From Enterobacter asburiae (GTDB lineage Bacteria > Pseudomonadota > Gammaproteobacteria > Enterobacterales > Enterobacteriaceae): DNA of 64,000 nt. The stretch is taken from assembly GCF_008080435.1 (NCBI RefSeq), contig NZ_VRKN01000015.1, forward strand, positions 1-64,000, given 5' to 3'. Both the position numbers and the translations under genes were made by a program. The notes under the pieces were generated by a model. That model searched no databases and was not told the DNA's origin. It saw only the letters and a program-made list of their open reading frames with translations. Positions 45,806 through 54,588 of this stretch are shown one piece after another (positions within the stretch are counted from its first letter, which is position 1; every line of letters starts with the position of its first letter).

Positions 45806-46999
45806 CTACGCCACGTTGGGCGTTTCGCACCACGCCTTCACGCTCATGCCGCGCAAAATCATCAGCCACGCAATGACGATGGCGACCATCATGATCACAA
45901 ACAACGACCAGTGCGGCAGGTTGGTCAGGATAATACCGGTGATCATCGGGTTTGCCGCCGCGCCGAGCCAGCCCAGCGCCTGCGCGGAGAAATAACTTGC
46001 CTTCATTCCCGGCGGGGCAATGTTGTCGATCAGCATATATTCGCCCGGCGCATAGATAATCTCACCCAGGGTAAAGATGGCGGCAGCGATGCCCCAGTAA
46101 ACCAGGTTTTCTCCGGAGAGCATAAAGCCACCCAGCCCCACGATAAAAAACAGGGTGGCGAGGGTCATCAGCGGGCGAATATTGCTGGCAGTGATCTTAC
46201 GACCCAGTGCATATTGCAGCGTTACCACCACGGCGGCGTTGACGGGCAATACCACGGCGACCACCTTTTCGGCGAAATTACTGTCTGCATGCGCGGCCAG
46301 GACATATTGCGAAATGCAGGTCGCGAACGATCCGCCGACGTATGACGCGAGCAGGCCAGACAGCGTGTACCAGAACAGCGCGCGGTCTTTCAGCAATACC
46401 GACGGCTGCCAGGGTTGCTTCTCCTCGGCGGTATCTAACGCAACGCTTTTCTGCACAAAGAAATGGATGAATCCAAGCGGCAGAGCGGCGCAGAAGGCTG
46501 CCAGCCAGAACGGTAGCTGCAGGCTGTACATCACCAGCAGAGTGCCAATCGGTGGTCCGATCGTCCAGCCAATGTTCAGAAAGCTGTAGTTCAGCGAGAA
46601 AACGCGCGCTTTTTGGCTCGTGGTGAGCACGTCGGAGAACCAGGCCTTCAGCACCGTCGAAAAGACGGAATAGGCGCAGTTGATCAGGGCAAAGAACAGC
46701 ACCACCAGCGTGACGTTATCGACCAGCGGGATCGCGACAAATCCGGCGATAAAGGCCACGATCGCGATCAGAATGTAGCGTTTTTTATCAAACTTATCGG
46801 CAAGAATGCCAAAGCCCAGGCTGAATACCACGCCGATAGTCAGCGCAATCGTCAGGGCATAACCAATATTCTCGACGCTCATGCTATAAACGCGCGTGAG
46901 ATAAATGGTCATAAACGGCAGCGTTGCCCCACGACCAATGGTTAATAACAATGACGATGCCAGCAGCGCTGCGGTTGAGCGCCTGAGAGATGGTTTCAT
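45806..46999 (-). CDS. ydeE: MFS transporter YdeE
   Basis: A 397-residue major facilitator with 12 helices (E. coli YdeE 395). LRRSTAALLASSLLLTIGRG, the loop motif GILADKFDKKRYILIAI, and EIIYAPGEYMLIDNIAPPGM follow E. coli closely. YdeE has been linked to dipeptide and drug efflux. It is divergent from eamA across about 190 bp, as in K-12, and ends at a REP element. Confidence 0.93.
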   Translation of the reverse strand: MKPSLRRSTAALLASSLLLTIGRGATLPFMTIYLTRVYSMSVENIGYALTIALTIGVVFSLGFGILADKFDKKRYILIAIVAFIAGFVAIPLVDNVTLVVLFFALINCAYSVFSTVLKAWFSDVLTTSQKARVFSLNYSFLNIGWTIGPPIGTLLVMYSLQLPFWLAAFCAALPLGFIHFFVQKSVALDTAEEKQPWQPSVLLKDRALFWYTLSGLLASYVGGSFATCISQYVLAAHADSNFAEKVVAVVLPVNAAVVVTLQYALGRKITASNIRPLMTLATLFFIVGLGGFMLSGENLVYWGIAAAIFTLGEIIYAPGEYMLIDNIAPPGMKASYFSAQALGWLGAAANPMITGIILTNLPHWSLFVIMMVAIVIAWLMILRGMSVKAWCETPNVA

Positions 47000-47191
47000 A
47001 TTCTGCCCGACAAATGCTTATGCTTTTTTTGTTGTGTTATAAAAGGAGTATCACGCTATAAGGGGCTTGTATAGCACCTAATTTATCCGTAAGTGCTTCG
47101 CCTGACTGCCAGAATTAATGATCTTCTCGTGGCGCTATTTTTTCTGTTACCTTGAAGTGTTAACAAATAATTAATAATTCAGGGGCAGGGT

Positions 47192-48097
47192 ATGACACGT
47201 AAAGACGGGCTGCTGGCGTTGCTGGTGGTCGTAGTATGGGGACTCAATTTTGTGGTCATTAAGCTGGGGTTACACAACATGCCTCCGCTGATGCTGGCCG
47301 GTTTACGTTTTCTGCTGGTTGCGTTCCCGGCCATCTTCTTTGTCGCCCGTCCGAAGATCCCGTTAAAACTGCTGCTGGGCTACGGTCTGACCATTAGCTT
47401 CGGCCAGTTCGCGTTTCTCTTCTGCGCGATTAAGTTCGGTATGCCGGCTGGGCTGGCCTCGCTGGTGTTACAGGCGCAGGCGTTCTTTACCATTATTCTC
47501 GGCGCGTTTGTGTTTGGCGAGCGCCTGCAGGGCAAACAGCTGGCGGGCATTACGCTGGCGGTGTTTGGCGTACTGGTGCTGATAGAGGCCAGCCTGAATG
47601 GCCAGCATGTGGCGCTGCTCGGCTTTATGCTGACGCTGGCTGCAGGGCTGAGCTGGGCCTGCGGGAATATCTTTAACAAGCTGATTATGCAGCACGAGGC
47701 GCGCCCGCAGGTGATGTCCCTGGTGGTCTGGAGCGCCTTGATCCCCGTCTTACCGTTTATGGTCGCGGCGTTGATTCTGGATGGCCCGGCCGTCATGCTC
47801 AACAGTCTGGTCGAGATCGACCTGACCACAATCCTTTCTCTTGTCTATCTGGCCTTTGTCGCCACCATTGTGGGCTACGGGATCTGGGGATCGCTGCTGG
47901 GGCGTTATGAAACCTGGCGCGTGGCGCCGTTATCCCTGCTGGTGCCGGTGGTGGGGCTTGCCAGTGCGGCACTCTTACTGGATGAAACGCTGAGCGCGCT
48001 GCAGCTGTTTGGCGCCGTGCTGATCATGGCCGGGTTGTATATCAATGTCTTTGGCCTGCGCGTGCGTCGGGCGACGCGGGTAAGAGAAAAGGCATAA
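47192..48097 (+). CDS. eamA: O-acetylserine/cysteine exporter EamA
   Basis: A 301-residue ten-helix DMT transporter (E. coli 299) exporting cysteine-pathway metabolites. MTRKDGLLALLVVVVWGLNF carries the WGxxF signature, and two EamA repeats follow. The tail is basic (RVRRATRVREKA). It converges on marB, as in K-12, with a terminator in between. Confidence 0.94.
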   Translation: MTRKDGLLALLVVVVWGLNFVVIKLGLHNMPPLMLAGLRFLLVAFPAIFFVARPKIPLKLLLGYGLTISFGQFAFLFCAIKFGMPAGLASLVLQAQAFFTIILGAFVFGERLQGKQLAGITLAVFGVLVLIEASLNGQHVALLGFMLTLAAGLSWACGNIFNKLIMQHEARPQVMSLVVWSALIPVLPFMVAALILDGPAVMLNSLVEIDLTTILSLVYLAFVATIVGYGIWGSLLGRYETWRVAPLSLLVPVVGLASAALLLDETLSALQLFGAVLIMAGLYINVFGLRVRRATRVREKA

Positions 48098-48126
48098 AAA
48101 AAAGCCCCGCGTCAGCGGGGCAAAAA
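48096..48126 (-). terminator. Terminator of marRAB
   Basis: GCCCCGC-GTCA-GCGGGGC (48104-48121) with a run of eight A on its left, giving a T-run for the leftward marRAB transcript. The A-run on the right is weaker, so it mainly serves the mar operon. Confidence 0.88.
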
Positions 48127-48130
48127 CGAA

Positions 48131-48349
48131 TCAGAGGCTGTGCTGATTATAATAAGGCACGCCTAATTCGTCGGATTTGTCGCTACCAGCACCCATATGG
48201 TTGAAATCATAAGGCGACTGGTCATGTGCTGACGGCAAAATCATCGTATCAGGATTATTTTGCTGCGTTGCACGAGGGGTTTGCTCCGCGAAGGTCTGGC
48301 TGGAGAACAGCACCAGCAAGGCGAGGGCGGCGGAGGCGGTAACTTTCAT
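48131..48349 (-). CDS. marB: MarB periplasmic protein
   Basis: A 72-residue secreted protein: signal MKVTASAALALLVLFSSQTF then AEQTPRATQQNNPDTMILPS and SPYDFNHMGAGSDKSDELGV. It corresponds to E. coli MarB, which lowers marRAB expression indirectly from the periplasm. Third gene of marRAB, 33 bp after marA. Confidence 0.9.
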   Translation of the reverse strand: MKVTASAALALLVLFSSQTFAEQTPRATQQNNPDTMILPSAHDQSPYDFNHMGAGSDKSDELGVPYYNQHSL

Positions 48350-48382
48350 GATTTCCTCGGTTACGTCTGTTACAGGCGATGA

Positions 48383-48763
48383 TTAACTACAGTGTTTTAA
48401 CGGATACAGGTATCGGGATTCGCCCGGCACGCTGGTGATTCGGTACTTATGAGGCGGCACGTCAAAATAGTTCTTGAACGTACGCGTCAGGGTTTGTTGC
48501 GATTCAAATCCGTAACGCTCCGCCAGATAAAGGATCGGCTCATTGCTTTCTTTCAATTTTTGGGCAATTTCCGTCAGCTTGCGGCTGCGAATATATTGAC
48601 CTAATGAATGACCGGTCTCTTTTTTGAACATCCGTTGCAGGTGCCATTTGGAGTAACCTGAACGCTCCGACACTTTTTCAAGGGAGAGCGGCGATTCCAG
48701 GTTATCTTCGATCCAGTCCAAAATGCTATGAATGGTGATAGCGTCAGTATTGCGTCTGGACAT
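48383..48763 (-). CDS. marA: Multiple antibiotic resistance activator MarA
   Basis: A 126-residue AraC-type activator almost identical to E. coli MarA through both helix-turn-helix motifs ([40 protein letters not shown]). It activates marbox promoters such as acrAB, micF and its own operon. Two ATGs lie close together; I use 48763, because AGAGGT sits at proper spacing there and would touch the other ATG (48769). The C-terminal tail ([16 protein letters not shown]) is less conserved. Confidence 0.96.
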   Translation of the reverse strand: MSRRNTDAITIHSILDWIEDNLESPLSLEKVSERSGYSKWHLQRMFKKETGHSLGQYIRSRKLTEIAQKLKESNEPILYLAERYGFESQQTLTRTFKNYFDVPPHKYRITSVPGESRYLYPLKHCS

Positions 48764-48783
48764 CGTCATACCTCTTTTTCTGT

Positions 48784-49218
48784 TTACGGCAGTATTTTCT
48801 TCAGCAAAAGCTCAAGGGTTGCCACTTCATCTGCCGTTAAGTTTTTTGTTAGTTCCTGATGCAGTGTTTGTCCTACTAATTGATGACATTGCTCGCACAT
48901 GGCCGCGCCATCGCTGGTCAGCTTCACCAGTACGCCGCGTTTGTCATTCGGGTTAGGGCTGCGTTCTATCCATCCTTTGCAGATCAGACGATCGAGCATG
49001 CGGGTTAACGCGCCCAGATCGACAGAGAGCACCTTTTTCAGCTCAACCGGTGTGATACACACTTCGCAGCGAATGGAACACAGCACTTTGAACTGTGTTG
49101 CGGTGATATCCAGCGGTGACAGATAGTCATTGAGCAGGCGATCTTTTTTCTGATTTACCATATGAATAAGACGACCCAGCGGAACAACGTCGTTAAAGAT
49201 ATCACTGGTGCTTTTCAC
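48784..49218 (-). CDS. marR: Multiple antibiotic resistance repressor MarR
   Basis: A 144-residue winged-helix repressor, the E. coli length. All six E. coli cysteines are kept: 47, 51, 54, 80, 108 and 111. Cys80 is the residue oxidised by copper to release DNA. The wing [20 protein letters not shown] and [13 protein letters not shown] contact marO. First gene of marRAB, 20 bp before marA. Confidence 0.96.
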   Translation of the reverse strand: MKSTSDIFNDVVPLGRLIHMVNQKKDRLLNDYLSPLDITATQFKVLCSIRCEVCITPVELKKVLSVDLGALTRMLDRLICKGWIERSPNPNDKRGVLVKLTSDGAAMCEQCHQLVGQTLHQELTKNLTADEVATLELLLKKILP

Positions 49219-49223
49219 AATGG

Positions 49224-49315
49224 TTGCCCTGGCAAGTAGTTAGTCACGGCAGATATTATTGCTCAGGCAAGTATAAGTCAACTGAATGAGTCAGCCGATG
49301 CCACGAATTGCTAAA
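49224..49315 (-). promoter_or_regulatory. marO: MarR sites, promoter and marbox
   Basis: Read leftward: a marbox-like element (49291-49315, containing GCAATTCGTGGCATCGG), TTGACT (-35, 49276-49281), 17 bp, TAATAT (-10, 49253-49258). MarR site I ACTTGCCTGAGCAA (49259-49272) sits between -35 and -10 and site II ACTTGCCAGGGCAA (49224-49237) just before marR. The arrangement is that of E. coli marO. Confidence 0.9.
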
Positions 49316-49473
49316 ACGTTTCATGAACTTTTTTTGAGGTCTTTCAAATCATATAGATAACTGTCAGTTATCTTTCCAGGGGGAAAATAATCGTTACGTT
49401 GCGCCCATGGCTGAATGTCACACTTTCACCCTATAATTGCTGTGTTAAATATGGATAAGGACGACAACGCACT

Positions 49474-50139
49474 ATGTTGGATTTAATAAAAGCAGTCAGC
49501 CTTGGGCTGGTGGTCTTGCTGCCGTTGGCTAACCCGTTAACGACGGTGGCGCTGTTCCTCGGGTTGGCAGGGAATATGAACAGCGCCGAGCGTAACCATC
49601 AGTCGATGATGGCCTCGGTGTATGTGTTTGCCATCATGATGGTGGCTTACTATGCCGGACAGGTGGTGATGAATACCTTCGGGATTTCTATCCCTGGCCT
49701 GCGTATCGCCGGGGGGCTGATTGTGGCCTTTATCGGTTTCCGCATGCTGTTCCCGGCGCAAAAAGCGCATGAGTCGCCGGAGGCGGCCAGCAAATCCGAA
49801 GAGCTGGAAACCGAACCGAGTGCGAATATCGCCTTTGTACCGATTGCCATGCCGAGCACGGCGGGGCCGGGTACCATTGCGATGATCATCAGTTCAGCAT
49901 CAACGGTGCGTGACAGCGCAACCTTCCCGGACTGGGTGCTGACGGTTGCGCCGCCGCTGATTTTTGCGATTATCGGGGTTATCGTGTGGGCGTCGCTGCG
50001 CAGTTCTGGCGCCATCATGCGCTGGGTAGGGAAAGGGGGTATCGAGGCGATTTCCCGTCTGATGGGCTTCTTACTGGTCTGTATGGGCGTGCAGTTTATT
50101 ATTAACGGCGTGCTGGAAATTATTAAGACCTATCATTGA
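49474..50139 (+). CDS. marC: MarC family inner-membrane protein
   Basis: A 221-residue protein with six helices (E. coli 221). [20 protein letters not shown], then [17 protein letters not shown] and [20 protein letters not shown] are the family blocks. Despite the name it is not needed for mar-type resistance; function unknown. Divergent from marRAB as in K-12. REP elements and a sotB remnant follow. Confidence 0.94.
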   Translation: MLDLIKAVSLGLVVLLPLANPLTTVALFLGLAGNMNSAERNHQSMMASVYVFAIMMVAYYAGQVVMNTFGISIPGLRIAGGLIVAFIGFRMLFPAQKAHESPEAASKSEELETEPSANIAFVPIAMPSTAGPGTIAMIISSASTVRDSATFPDWVLTVAPPLIFAIIGVIVWASLRSSGAIMRWVGKGGIEAISRLMGFLLVCMGVQFIINGVLEIIKTYH

Positions 50140-50145
50140 TGTCTT

Positions 50146-50215
50146 GCCCGGCGGCGCTTCGCTTGCACGGGACTACGGGTCTTGTAGGCCGGGTAAGGCG
50201 AAGCCGCCACCCGGC
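50146..50215. repeat. BIME: two inverted REP elements after marC
   Basis: GCCCGGCGGCGCTTCGCTTG... (50146-50176) and GTAGGCCGGGTAAGGCGAAG... (50184-50215) in opposite orientation. The second abuts the truncated end of the sotB remnant. Confidence 0.85.
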
Positions 50216-50230
50216 AAAAAACAAACGTCA

Positions 50231-50562
50231 CCCAGGTAGCCAATCGCCGACATCGATACGTGAAGTATTACCTGATTTCCCACCAGCGCGCCCGCGCCAA
50301 TCCCCAGATTGAAAATCCCGGAGAACAGCGACATTGCGACGTCCGTTGCATCCGGCGCCAGAGCCAGGACTTTCACCTGCATGCCCAGACCAATAATCAT
50401 GATCGCCACGCCCCAGAACAGGCTGAGGATCGCCAGATGGCGTTCACTGCCTGCGGCAGGCATCAGCAACAGCAGGCAGGCCAGCAGCAGACCGATGGCG
50501 CTGCTCACCAGCGTGGAGGCATGCCGGTTACCCAGCTTACCGAACAGCACGCTGCCAATAAC
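50231..50562 (-). pseudogene. sotB: sotB (ydeA) internal remnant
   Basis: About 110 codons, leftward, from [20 protein letters not shown] through [20 protein letters not shown] to SMSAIGYLG, match the last third of the E. coli sugar efflux transporter SotB. SotB is a 396-residue, 12-helix transporter and lies next to marC in K-12. Here a TGA precedes the Val at 50562 and all upstream coding DNA is gone. The last 30 or so residues are missing too, the homology stopping 15 bp before a REP element. It is therefore a fragment with both ends deleted. Confidence 0.88.
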
Positions 50563-50673
50563 TCAACCATTATGTGATGCAGATCTCAATATTTACTTTG
50601 TGAAAGCGGTAGCCGGGAACGCGGTTTTCATTGAATATAAAAGAACAACACAATAAAAACAGGCGGTAAGACA

Positions 50674-51462
50674 ATGCAGGAGATTGATTTTTATCTGGTA
50701 GATGCGTTCAGCGATACCTCGTTTGGCGGTAACCCGGCAGCCGTTTGCCCGCTGAAAGCGTGGTTACCCGATGAAACCTTACTGAAAATGGCGCAACAGC
50801 ATAATCAGTCGGAAACGGCTTTTTTCGTCTGCAGTAAAGGGGGCATTGAGCTACGCTGGTTTACCACGCTCACAGAAGTCAATCTCTGCGGCCACGCTAC
50901 GCTGGCGGCCGCGCATGTGCTGTTTACCGAGCTGGATTACCCGGATTCGCGGATCCACTTTGATACCGCTTCTGGCCGCCTGACGGTCAGCCGGGAGGGG
51001 GAGTGGATGACGCTGGACTTCCCTGCATGTCCAACCCATCAGGAGATCCCCCCGCCGGAGATGCTTTCGGCGCTGGGTATCAGCCGCTACGTTGAAGCCC
51101 GTAAAGGGCGTGCCTGGCTGATCGTACTGGAAAATCGCCAGCAGGTTGAAGCGCTTGCGCCGCGCTTCTCGGCGATGACGCCAGGTGAGCATAAGGTGAG
51201 CGTTACGGCGCGCGGTGAGGGGGAATATGATTTTGTCAGCCGCTTTTTCTCACCGGGCGTTTCCGTACCGGAAGACCCGGTCACCGGCTCCGCGCACACG
51301 ATGCTGATCCCTTACTGGGGTGAAACGCTGGGGAAAACAATGCTGTTTGCCCGTCAGGTTTCAGCGCGCGGTGGCGATGTACGCTGTGAGCTGAAAGGCT
51401 CGCGCGTGCTGATGAGCGGGCAGGCCACACTTTATCTGAAAGGCACAGTTTTTCTGCGCTAA
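50674..51462 (+). CDS. PhzF-family isomerase (first of tandem pair)
   Basis: A 262-residue PhzF/DapF-like protein. FYLVDAFSDTSFGGNPAAVC, the catalytic-Glu segment NQSETAFF (Glu47), EVNLCGHATLAAAHVL and PEDPVTGSAHTMLIPYW are the family blocks. PhzF isomerises a phenazine precursor, but most enteric homologues have unknown substrates. There is no phenazine cluster here. It is followed 27 bp later by a close paralogue, so the pair arose by tandem duplication. The sotB remnant lies upstream. Confidence 0.88.
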   Translation: MQEIDFYLVDAFSDTSFGGNPAAVCPLKAWLPDETLLKMAQQHNQSETAFFVCSKGGIELRWFTTLTEVNLCGHATLAAAHVLFTELDYPDSRIHFDTASGRLTVSREGEWMTLDFPACPTHQEIPPPEMLSALGISRYVEARKGRAWLIVLENRQQVEALAPRFSAMTPGEHKVSVTARGEGEYDFVSRFFSPGVSVPEDPVTGSAHTMLIPYWGETLGKTMLFARQVSARGGDVRCELKGSRVLMSGQATLYLKGTVFLR

Positions 51463-51489
51463 ATAGCCATAACAAGAGAGGAAGAGACA

Positions 51490-52281
51490 ATGCAGGAAAT
51501 TGATTTTTATCTGGTGGATGCCTTCAGCGACAAAACCTTTGGCGGCAACGCCGCAGCGGTATGTCCTCTGGAAGAGTGGTTGCCGGACGAGACGCTACTC
51601 AAAATGGCGCAGCAGCATAACCAGTCCGAGACCGCCTTTTTCGTGCGCACCGACGGCGGGTTTGAGCTACGCTGGTTTACCACGCTGGATGAAATTAACC
51701 TGTGCGGTCACGCCACGCTGGCCGCATCACACGTCATTTTCGAATACCTTGATTACCCGCATACCGAAATCACCTTCACCACGCGCTTTGTCGGCGAGCT
51801 GTCGGTCAAACGCAGCGGCGACTGGCTGACGCTGAACTTCCCCGCGTGGTCGACGGAGGTTGTCGAGACCCCACCCGAGTTGCTGTTTAGCGCGCTGGGC
51901 ATCACGGAGGCGAAAGAGGTGCGCGTGGGTCGGGATTACATGGTGGTGCTGGAGAGCCAGCAGCAGGTGGAAGCGTTAACGCCGGATATTGGGGCAATGC
52001 TTCCGCTGGATAAAATGGTCTGCGTGACGGCGCCGGGAGAAGAATATGACTTCGTCAGCCGCTTCTTCTGCCCGGGCGAAGGGGTGCCGGAAGATCCGGT
52101 CACCGGATCCGCCCACAGCATGCTGATCCCGTACTGGAGCGAAAAGCTGGGTAAAACGTCACTCAATGCCCGCCAGGTGTCATACCGTGGCGGGGATTTG
52201 CGCTGCGAGCTGAAGGGCGACCGCGTGCTGATTGGCGGCCAGGCCACCTTGTATCTGAAAGGGCGTATCTTCCTGCGCTAG
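51490..52281 (+). CDS. PhzF-family isomerase (second of tandem pair)
   Basis: A 263-residue paralogue of the preceding gene. The first 50 residues differ at few positions (same MQEIDFYLVDAFSD start and NQSETAFFV with Glu47), while the middle (residues 95-170) has diverged strongly, suggesting a changed substrate pocket. VPEDPVTGSAHSMLIPYW is retained. GAGAGGAAGAG precedes the ATG. It converges on the SDR gene, overlapping by 4 bp. Confidence 0.88.
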   Translation: MQEIDFYLVDAFSDKTFGGNAAAVCPLEEWLPDETLLKMAQQHNQSETAFFVRTDGGFELRWFTTLDEINLCGHATLAASHVIFEYLDYPHTEITFTTRFVGELSVKRSGDWLTLNFPAWSTEVVETPPELLFSALGITEAKEVRVGRDYMVVLESQQQVEALTPDIGAMLPLDKMVCVTAPGEEYDFVSRFFCPGEGVPEDPVTGSAHSMLIPYWSEKLGKTSLNARQVSYRGGDLRCELKGDRVLIGGQATLYLKGRIFLR

Positions 52282-52955
52282 CTGAGGGAGGCGCCGCCGC
52301 ATATCACCATCTCCTGGCCGGTGATGGCGGCGGCGTCTTCGCTAAGCAAGAAACTCACCAGTGCCGCCACCTCTTCTGGCGCGATTAAACGTCCGATTGG
52401 CGGACATTTTGGGGGCGAGGTTTTCCGCCCTGGTGCACTGAGCATCGGCGTTTGGGTGGCCCCTGGTGAGACCACGTTAGCCGTGATCCCGCGCGGGGCC
52501 AGTTCCGCCGCCCAGCTCCTGACCATTCCTACCATCGCCGCTTTGGTGGCAACATACTGCGATCGTCCTGCTGCACCACGAGAGGTTCTGCTGCCTATCG
52601 CCACAAACCGTCCTCCGGCAGCCATAGAGGGCGCAAAATGGTTAAACAGCGCCTCACAGGCCCGGACGTGGAGCTGCCACAGTGAGGCGCTAACGCGGCT
52701 TTCCAGCTGGCCCAATGGCGCGGCGGCCATCATCCCGGCGGCATGGATTACTGCCTGGGGCGAGGCGACGGTGTGCAGGGTGCTGCTCAACGCATCAGGA
52801 TCGGTGATATCAACGCGAAGACTTGTGAAGCCAGGCGTATCCAGCATCACGGCTCGGCGACTGAGCCCGGTGACCTGCCAGCCCTCCGCCAGTAATCGCT
52901 TAACGATGGCCTCACCAATTCCGGAGCTGGCCCCGGTGACGACGGCGTGACGCAT
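52278..52955 (-). CDS. SDR-family oxidoreductase
   Basis: A 225-residue short-chain dehydrogenase: cofactor motif TGASSGIGEA at residues 7-16, HAAG for NNAG, catalytic Ser in IGSRTSRG and YVATK. The C-terminus ends in ITGQEMVICGGASLS. Such enzymes oxidise or reduce a hydroxyl with NAD(P). It is the last gene of the leftward cluster, 1 bp after the YhcH-like gene, so it probably acts on an intermediate of the same pathway. Confidence 0.85.
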   Translation of the reverse strand: MRHAVVTGASSGIGEAIVKRLLAEGWQVTGLSRRAVMLDTPGFTSLRVDITDPDALSSTLHTVASPQAVIHAAGMMAAAPLGQLESRVSASLWQLHVRACEALFNHFAPSMAAGGRFVAIGSRTSRGAAGRSQYVATKAAMVGMVRSWAAELAPRGITANVVSPGATQTPMLSAPGRKTSPPKCPPIGRLIAPEEVAALVSFLLSEDAAAITGQEMVICGGASLS

Positions 52956-52956
52956 G

Positions 52957-53427
52957 TCAGACTTCCAGCATCGCGCGGGGAACCTTAAACACCGCTTTGC
53001 GGACCATCATCGGCGCCTCTACGGCGCACAGCGCCTGATGAGGTTCTCCGGGACAAAAGACCACAAAGCCACCCGCGGTCAGGCGGATCCTGACGCCGAG
53101 CCCGGCGGGTGAAGCGATAAAGAGATCCGGTTTACGCTCTTCGTCACCTGACCTGCCTGCGGGAAGCGTTCCAGCATAAATATGCTCTTCACCTGCTAAC
53201 ACAATCTGGATGTCCGCCCACTGATGATGATATTCCGTATGCCGCTCAGCTCGCGGCTGCGTTTGCGCCGGGCCAATGTGGCAAAACCACGACGCATTCT
53301 CAGGCTGCCAGCGTCCGTCATCGCGTTCGCTGAGGGCCTTCAACGTGCAATCCGGGCGGGAAAGCAGGGCGCACAGCGCTGGCGGTAGCCCTGCCAGCGA
53401 CAGGGCGTTGAGATGTCCGATAATCAT
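52957..53427 (-). CDS. YhcH/YjgK/YiaL (NanQ-like) cupin protein
   Basis: A 156-residue DUF386 cupin. WFCHIGPAQTQPRAERHTEY, HHQWADIQIVLAGEEHIYAG and FVVFCPGEPHQALCA supply the metal-binding His/Glu pattern. E. coli NanQ (YhcH) of this family opens sialic-acid rings, and others act as sugar mutarotases. I use the ATG at 53427, 5 nt after AAGGAG; it overlaps the preceding stop by 4 bp (ATGA), so translation is coupled. Its presence supports a cyclic sugar-acid substrate for this cluster. Confidence 0.87.
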   Translation of the reverse strand: MIIGHLNALSLAGLPPALCALLSRPDCTLKALSERDDGRWQPENASWFCHIGPAQTQPRAERHTEYHHQWADIQIVLAGEEHIYAGTLPAGRSGDEERKPDLFIASPAGLGVRIRLTAGGFVVFCPGEPHQALCAVEAPMMVRKAVFKVPRAMLEV

Positions 53428-54587
53428 AGAGTCTCCTTGACCCATTCTGGCGTCACCCGCACGTATTTTATGGCCTGGCGGAAGTACGTGTAAGCGATAT
53501 GAAGATTGCCCTCAGGTCCCTGCTTGATGCTGGGATAGGAGAATTCGCGATTGAGTTTTTCCATGGAGTTGTTGGTCATACAGTAACCATCCCCCTCGTC
53601 CAGATGACGCTGCCACGGCCAGCTTTTCCCGCCATCCGGCGAAATGGCGACGGTCATCGGCGCGCGCGGCGCGCCCCAGAAGGCTGTCCGACCGCTGGTG
53701 ATCGCCGGCTCTTTACGACCGTCACCATCGTCAATTTCATCGTATAACGATGCGCGACGTTCACGCGCGCCGGCGGCGCTCATGGCGTTAAAGACCAGCG
53801 CGAGTTCACCGCTGGCAAGGGTTGTTACCTGGATAGAGGAGTTGTTATTGGGTAGCTCCGTCGGCTCCGGTACGGACCAGCTTTCGCCGTGATCCGTTGA
53901 CTGGCTGTAATAAATATTGTCCGCCCAGCGGCTGCGGAACAGCGCCACCAGGGTGCCGTTGTGAAGCGGGGTAATATTCATGTGTACACAGCCCAGGCTT
54001 TCCGGCACCTCGACATCGCGCCACGTTTTGCCACCATCTGCGGAGATTTTTACCGCGCTGATATCGTCATTTCCGACCCATTTCTCTCCCGGCTGGGTGC
54101 GGCAGTAAAATACAGGCAGCAGCCAGTTTCCGTTGTCCAGCACGACAATTGGCTGGCGAATAAACGTGCCCGGTTTATCGAGCAGGGTTGCGATGTCCCC
54201 CCAGGTTTTCCCCAGATCGCGAGACTGGCGATAGCGAACAATAGCCGTGTCCTGATTACCGGAAATCTGTGCGGTCCACAGCAGCCACAGCACGTTGTCC
54301 GGGGCCAGAAACAGAACCGGGTTTTGTTCGGAACGCGTGGCATCATCCGACAGTTTTACCGCATCACTCCACTGCTGGCCGCCCGGCGCCAGGCGTGAAC
54401 TCCATACGGAGATATCCGCAATACCTTCCTGGGTTCCTCCGAACCAGACGCAAATCAGCGAGCCATCCGGGAGCGGCAGCAGATTCGCCGCGTGGTTTTG
54501 TGGGCAAGAGGAAGGCAGCATGGCGGCCTCCGTGCGGGCATCCTGTTGCGGGCGAACAATCCCATCGCGGGTTATGGTTACAGACAT
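53424..54587 (-). CDS. BNR-repeat sialidase-family protein, apparently cytoplasmic
   Basis: A 387-residue six-bladed propeller. Four Asp-box motifs are visible: SRDLGKTW (about 122), SADGGKTW (about 182), STDHGESW (about 230) and SPDGGKSW (about 316). No signal peptide is present when the ATG at 54587 is used, which is supported by GGAG 6 nt upstream; a longer frame lacks one too. So it would act inside the cell on an imported glycoside or sugar acid, unlike secreted sialidases. It lies 1 bp after the symporter stop and overlaps the YhcH-like gene by 4 bp. Confidence 0.85.
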   Translation of the reverse strand: MSVTITRDGIVRPQQDARTEAAMLPSSCPQNHAANLLPLPDGSLICVWFGGTQEGIADISVWSSRLAPGGQQWSDAVKLSDDATRSEQNPVLFLAPDNVLWLLWTAQISGNQDTAIVRYRQSRDLGKTWGDIATLLDKPGTFIRQPIVVLDNGNWLLPVFYCRTQPGEKWVGNDDISAVKISADGGKTWRDVEVPESLGCVHMNITPLHNGTLVALFRSRWADNIYYSQSTDHGESWSVPEPTELPNNNSSIQVTTLASGELALVFNAMSAAGARERRASLYDEIDDGDGRKEPAITSGRTAFWGAPRAPMTVAISPDGGKSWPWQRHLDEGDGYCMTNNSMEKLNREFSYPSIKQGPEGNLHIAYTYFRQAIKYVRVTPEWVKETL

Positions 54588-54588
54588 A

